Positions 6,846 through 9,883 of a stretch of 9,883 nucleotides of DNA are shown in pieces; the stretch's first letter is position 1, and every line of letters starts with the position of its first letter. Source of the DNA: Gemmatimonadota bacterium (GTDB lineage Bacteria > Gemmatimonadota > Gemmatimonadetes > Longimicrobiales > Gaopeijiaceae); the NCBI GenBank assembly GCA_003695865.1, contig RFGQ01000074.1, forward strand, positions 1 to 9,883, read 5' to 3'. The notes under the pieces were generated by a model. The model ran no database searches, was not told the DNA's origin, and saw nothing but the letters and a program-made list of their open reading frames with translations. The position numbers were made by a program, and so were the translations under genes.

Positions 6846-7754
6846 TCAGCCCTGCGCCACCGTACGGCGCTTGCTTCGCTTCTCCTCGTACATGGCCGCG
6901 TCGGCCTGCTCGAGCAGGTCTTCGAGGCGCACGCGCCCGTCGCCTTCGCAGCGGGCCAGGCCGATGCTGACCGAGAGCCGGTACGGCTCACGGCTCGATT
7001 CGTTGAACTCGCCGATCTGCGCCCGCAGGCGGTCCACCAGCATGCGCGCATCCTCCCCCGACGCCTCGAGCGCCAGCACCGCGAACTCGTCCCCCCCCAT
7101 GCGCGCGATGATGTCGGAGCGGCGGAACGTGTCTTTGAGCAGGTCCGCGACCCGCAGCAGGGCCCGATCGCCCACGTGGTGCCCGAGCGTGTCGTTGATC
7201 GTCTTGAAGCGGTCGATGTCGAGGAACACCAGAGCCACCCCGCGCGTCGAGCGCCGCGCGAGCTTCACGTACTGTTCGCCCAGATCCGCGAAGCCGCGCC
7301 GGTTGTAGAGCCCCGTGAGGTCGTCGATGAGCGACAGCGAACGAAGCGCCGAGAGCAGGCGGTGGCGCTCGATCCCGTAGCGGATGGCACGAATGAGCAA
7401 CTCGGGCGTGGCTTCGGAGCGGAGCAGGTAGTCCTGCGCTCCCCCCTGCACCGCGCGCACGGCCAGCTCCTCGTCGTCGGAGTCCGAAAGGATGACCACC
7501 GGCACGTCGGGTGCGAACGCCTGCAGCCGGTCGAACCCGCCGATGCCCTCGCTGTCGGGCAGCGCGGGGTTGAGCAGCACCGCGTCGACGCCTCCACGCG
7601 AGAGTCGGGCCATCGCGTCGGCCAGCTCCTCGACACACTCCAGATCCATCGGGCCCCCGCGGGCGTCGGCGAAGGCCTCTCGCAACGCCTCGAGGTCGGG
7701 CGGGTCCGCCTCCACAAGGAGCACGTGGGTCGATCTGCGGGTGACCTCGGTCAT
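6846..7754 (-). CDS. Diguanylate cyclase (GGDEF) with degenerate receiver domain
   Basis: Predicted cytoplasmic enzyme making cyclic di-GMP from two GTP, 302 residues. Residues about 8-125 form a CheY-like receiver fold (THVLLVEADPPD at 9-20), but the phospho-acceptor Asp is replaced by N62 in VLLNPALPDSEG and the conserved Lys by R112 in DYLLRSE. Normal phosphorylation is therefore unlikely and this is probably a pseudo-receiver. About 138-300 is a full GGDEF domain. It opens with LSLIDDLTGLYNRRGF (140-155), has D179 in FLDIDRFKTIND for metal and substrate binding, and keeps GGDEF intact at 220-224. R211-x-x-D214, five residues before GGDEF, is a canonical product-inhibition (I) site. The ATG at 7754 follows no clear Shine-Dalgarno. 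It is the first gene of an apparent operon with the receiver-bearing ATPase 8 bases downstream. How it is activated is unknown; protein binding to the pseudo-receiver is one possibility. Confidence 0.93.
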   Translation of the reverse strand: MTEVTRRSTHVLLVEADPPDLEALREAFADARGGPMDLECVEELADAMARLSRGGVDAVLLNPALPDSEGIGGFDRLQAFAPDVPVVILSDSDDEELAVRAVQGGAQDYLLRSEATPELLIRAIRYGIERHRLLSALRSLSLIDDLTGLYNRRGFADLGEQYVKLARRSTRGVALVFLDIDRFKTINDTLGHHVGDRALLRVADLLKDTFRRSDIIARMGGDEFAVLALEASGEDARMLVDRLRAQIGEFNESSREPYRLSVSIGLARCEGDGRVRLEDLLEQADAAMYEEKRSKRRTVAQG

Positions 7755-7840
7755 CGATCGTCGGCGTAAGGGTCGAACTGCCCCCGGGGCCTCGGGCCCG
7801 GGTTCGGGAGGTGCGCCGCGCCTGCGCGCCCGGCTTCGTC

Positions 7841-7878
7841 CTGTCGCTAAGCTAGGGCGCGTGGGCTGCGCGCGACAG
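7841..7878. repeat. Inverted repeat CTGTCGC/GCGACAG
   Basis: CTGTCGC (7841-7847) and GCGACAG (7872-7878) are perfect 7-base inverted copies separated by 24 bases. The arm centres are 31 bases apart, about three helical turns, so this could be a spaced operator for a dimeric regulator of the divergent genes or simply a hairpin. It lies about 90 bases upstream of the cyclase start and 165 upstream of the Sco start. Confidence 0.4.
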
Positions 7879-8004
7879 AGCCTTCCAAACGGATGTTCCC
7901 GAACGCTCGAGCGCTACCGCGATCCACGAATACAGCCCGCGCCCGCGCCGCGGGAGCGTCCTGCCGCGAGGGTGAGCCCGGTCCGCGCCCGGTCGCCCAC
8001 CGCA

Positions 8005-8033
8005 TTGCCCGCCACCTCCGTTCTGGATAACGT
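8005..8033 (+). promoter_or_regulatory. Possible promoter for the Sco operon, giving a near-leaderless mRNA
   Basis: TTGCCC (8005-8010) is followed after 17 bases by TAACGT (8028-8033). Each matches the sigma70 consensus only partly. If used, transcription would begin within one to three bases of the ATG at 8042. That agrees with the absence of any Shine-Dalgarno before that start. Confidence 0.3.
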
Positions 8034-8041
8034 CGGCGGCC

Positions 8042-8713
8042 ATGAAACGCGTCTTCCAACTGGTCACGGGTCTTCTGCTGGGGCTCGGCGCGGTGGGGAT
8101 CTGGATCACCCGGGCCGCGCCCGGGCCGTCGGCGGTCTCGTTCACTCCGGCTCCGGAACGGCCCGCCCCGGCCTTCACGCTGACCGCCCACTCGGGCGAG
8201 CGCGTGCGCCTCGACGACTTCCGCGGCCGCGGCGTGGTCCTGTTCTTCGGCTATACGCACTGCCCCGATGTGTGTCCGCTCACGCTGGCGCATCTCACGC
8301 GAGGCCTCGCCGACCTGGGGGAGGGGGCCGGGGACGTCCAGGTGCTGTTCGTGACGGTCGATCCGGCGCGCGACACGCCCGATCGCCTTGCGGAGTATCT
8401 GGCGTCGTTCGATCCGCGCATCGTGGGGCTCACCGGGAGCCCGGCCGAGGTCGAGCGGGTGCTGAGCGCCTACGGCGTGGCCGCCGAGGCGATCCTGCGG
8501 CACGGGGAGGACGGTGAGGCCGTCACGCCGGCGGATTCCGGGCCCCGAGCGGACGCGGACGCGGTGCTCGGCCCCGGGGGTGAGGGCACGATGGTCCACA
8601 CGGCGAGGCTCTTCACGGTGCTGCCCGACGGCCGCCTCGGCCCCTCGCTCGGCGCCTCGCCGCCCGCACACGCCGTGCGCGCCCTGCTCGCGGAGGTCGC
8701 CGCCGCGCGATGA
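8042..8713 (+). CDS. Sco1/SenC/PrrC-type copper chaperone
   Basis: Membrane-anchored, periplasm-facing thioredoxin-fold protein that delivers copper to, or reduces the copper site of, cytochrome oxidase CuA-type enzymes. It has 223 residues, normal for the family. An N-terminal anchor or signal segment covers about 5-23 (FQLVTGLLLGLGAVGIWI) with no lipobox Cys. PAPAFTLTAHSGERVRLDDF (41-60) begins the Sco fold. The copper-binding motif is CPDVC (C74, C78) in FFGYTHCPDVCP, and the third ligand is H186 in MVHTARLF. VLFVTVDPARDTP (101-113) is also a family signature. A Gly/Ala/Asp-rich stretch at about 153-182, just before the distal His, looks like a disordered surface loop. The ATG overlaps no gene upstream. 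The TGA stop overlaps the next start as ATGA, so it is translationally coupled to the membrane Fe-S protein. Confidence 0.94.
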   Translation: MKRVFQLVTGLLLGLGAVGIWITRAAPGPSAVSFTPAPERPAPAFTLTAHSGERVRLDDFRGRGVVLFFGYTHCPDVCPLTLAHLTRGLADLGEGAGDVQVLFVTVDPARDTPDRLAEYLASFDPRIVGLTGSPAEVERVLSAYGVAAEAILRHGEDGEAVTPADSGPRADADAVLGPGGEGTMVHTARLFTVLPDGRLGPSLGASPPAHAVRALLAEVAAAR

Positions 8714-9883
8714 GCCTGCCCCTCCTCGCGCCGCCTTCCTCGTCGCGCCGTGACCTGCTCCGCTGGCCGGTGGTGGGCCGCTTCCTGCGCTGGCGGCACG
8801 CCCGCGCCGCTCTGCAGCTCGGCACGGGCACACTCGCGGGCCTGGTGATCGCCGACGGGCTGTTCGGCCCACAGGTGTCGAGCGCAAACTTCGCCGGGGT
8901 CCTGCCCTGGGTCCACTGGCGGGGGCTCGTGCTCCTGGCGCTGCTCGTGCTCGGCAACGTCTTCTGCATGGCCTGCCCGTTCATGTTGCCCCGCCGGGTG
9001 GCCAAGCGCGTGTTCGGACCGACGCGGCCCTGGCCGCGCGCGCTGCGCGGCAAGTGGGCCGCGATCGCGCTGCTCGGCCTCTTCCTATGGAGCTATGAGG
9101 CCTTCGACCTGTGGGACAGCCCCTGGGTGACGGCCTGGCTCACGCTCGCCTATTTCGGAGCGGCCTTCGCGGTCGACGCCTTCTTCCGCGGCGCGGCGTT
9201 CTGCAAACATCTGTGCCCCATCGGGCACTTCAACTTCGTGCACGGGCTCGTCTCTCCGTTCGAGGTCGCCGTGCGCGACCCCGACCGCTGTGCATCGTGC
9301 CGCACGAAGGACTGCATCCGCGGACGGGAGTTGGATGGGCGTCCCCAGTCGGGATGCGAGCTCTGGCTGTTCCAGCCCCGCAAGGTGGGCAACATGGACT
9401 GCACGTTCTGCCTGGACTGCGTGCAGGCGTGCCCGCACGACAACGTGGGGCTGCTCGCCCGCGTGCCGGCCCTCGAAGTGGTCGACGACCCGGTCCGCTC
9501 CGGCGTGGGGCGCTTCGGCCGCCGCCCCGACCTGGCGGCGCTCGTGCTCGTGCTCACCTTCGCGGGCTTCGTGAACGCCTTCGGCATGGTGGCCGCCCTC
9601 CACGACCTGCGGGCCTGGACGGGCGCGGCCCTCGGCCTCGCGTCGGAGCGGCTGTTCCTCGCGGCCGTGTTCGCCGCGGGCCTCGTCGTGCTGCCGGCCG
9701 CCGCCGCGCTGACCGCCGCCTGGGCCGCGCGCCGCCTCGGAGGCGCGCGCGGCTCGGGTCTGCTCGAGCTGGTCGGGCGCTACGCTTACGTGCTGGCGCC
9801 CACCGGCGCCGCCATGTGGTTCGCCCACCACTTCTTCCACTTCGCGATCGGCGCCCACACCGTGCTGCCCATCGCGCGGGCGC
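8710..9883 (+). CDS. Multi-spanning membrane 4Fe-4S (polyferredoxin) protein of the NapH/CcoG/NosR type, incomplete at the right edge
   Basis: Inner-membrane electron-transfer protein; 391 residues are visible and the frame is open to the end of the window. The start ATG (8710) overlaps the Sco stop by four bases. Predicted membrane segments lie at about 35-52, 72-92, 116-130, 140-158, 274-296, 313-340 and 358-380. Cysteine motifs are CMACP (C86, C89), CKHLCP (C165, C169), CASCRTKDC (C194, C197, C202), C216, and a canonical 4Fe-4S binding set CTFCLDCVQACP (C231, C234, C237, C241). The paired short Cys-Pro motifs at the membrane face are typical of the NapH, CcoG and NosR C-terminal group. The C194/C197/C202/C216 set is irregular and may hold a second cluster. 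The last helix is His-rich (WFAHHFFHFAIGAH), suggesting haem or metal binding. Beside Sco, it may reduce copper or feed electrons to a copper-dependent respiratory enzyme. The exact family and partner are not settled. Confidence 0.82.
   Translation, partial: MSLPLLAPPSSSRRDLLRWPVVGRFLRWRHARAALQLGTGTLAGLVIADGLFGPQVSSANFAGVLPWVHWRGLVLLALLVLGNVFCMACPFMLPRRVAKRVFGPTRPWPRALRGKWAAIALLGLFLWSYEAFDLWDSPWVTAWLTLAYFGAAFAVDAFFRGAAFCKHLCPIGHFNFVHGLVSPFEVAVRDPDRCASCRTKDCIRGRELDGRPQSGCELWLFQPRKVGNMDCTFCLDCVQACPHDNVGLLARVPALEVVDDPVRSGVGRFGRRPDLAALVLVLTFAGFVNAFGMVAALHDLRAWTGAALGLASERLFLAAVFAAGLVVLPAAAALTAAWAARRLGGARGSGLLELVGRYAYVLAPTGAAMWFAHHFFHFAIGAHTVLPIARA

Larger units (their letters stand above)
7755..8041. 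other. Divergent intergenic region without a recognised gene
   Basis: These 287 bases separate the leftward cyclase operon from the rightward Sco operon, so both promoters should lie here. Beyond a hairpin (7841-7878) and a possible promoter for the Sco gene (8005-8033) I see nothing convincing. There is no tRNA-like fold and no open frame with coding character of its own, and I could not place a -10/-35 pair for the cyclase gene. Confidence 0.6.

Noticed and set aside
4681..7308. An 875-codon open frame on the plus strand opposite the ATPase and cyclase genes
   Set aside because: It is antisense to two clearly recognisable genes. The translation is rich in Arg, His, Gly and Leu with no domain, as expected from the mirror of a GC-rich coding frame.
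7755..8041. A tRNA or small RNA gene in the divergent spacer
   Set aside because: GGTTCG-like strings occur, but no T-arm, anticodon arm and acceptor stem can be assembled, and no T-run terminator is present.
7492..8517. A 341-codon plus-strand frame spanning the divergent intergenic region
   Set aside because: It overlaps the cyclase gene antisense and the Sco gene out of frame, and its product has no recognisable domain.

Overview
The window is high-GC chromosomal DNA, about two thirds G+C or more by eye. It comes from a Gram-negative, diderm bacterium, because it encodes an outer-membrane beta-barrel porin with a C-terminal Phe as well as periplasmic proteins. Gene order and style (secD-secF-tatD, many weak Shine-Dalgarno sites, a long Ala/Pro/Glu-rich tail on a secretion-type ATPase, Sco next to a membrane polyferredoxin) would fit Gemmatimonadota. 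That placement is an inference from style, not from a marker gene. I see no tRNA, rRNA, CRISPR array, insertion sequence or phage gene.

Layout. Positions 1-7754 are all transcribed leftward (minus strand). Read in that direction, the first unit is a GGDEF diguanylate cyclase with a degenerate receiver domain (7754-6846). Eight bases later comes a GspE/PilB-type ATPase carrying an extra C-terminal CheY-like receiver domain (6837-4447). A spacer with tandem repeats leads into a phosphate-selective (OprP/OprO-type) porin (4274-3204), closed by a strong GC hairpin. A 146-base spacer with a consensus -35 box and a leader hairpin leads into secD (3057-1438), secF (1434-475) and a TatD-family metal-dependent hydrolase (467 to beyond base 1). 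The last three are spaced by 3 and 7 bases, so they form an operon.

From 8042 rightward (plus strand), a Sco1/SenC-type copper chaperone overlaps by four bases (ATGA) with a multi-spanning membrane Fe-S protein of the NapH/CcoG/NosR-C-terminal kind, which runs off the right edge. The 287 bases between the two divergent halves hold a hairpin and a possible leaderless promoter, but no recognised gene.

Functionally, secD/secF drive the late, proton-powered stage of Sec export. The Sco and Fe-S pair points to maturation of, or electron supply to, a copper enzyme in respiration. The most unusual part is the cyclase and ATPase pair. A cyclase whose receiver has lost its phospho-acceptor Asp sits directly upstream of a pilus/secretion motor ATPase that has gained an intact receiver. 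This suggests a locally wired signalling and motor module. Otherwise the window is ordinary housekeeping sequence, and I found no defence or mobile system.
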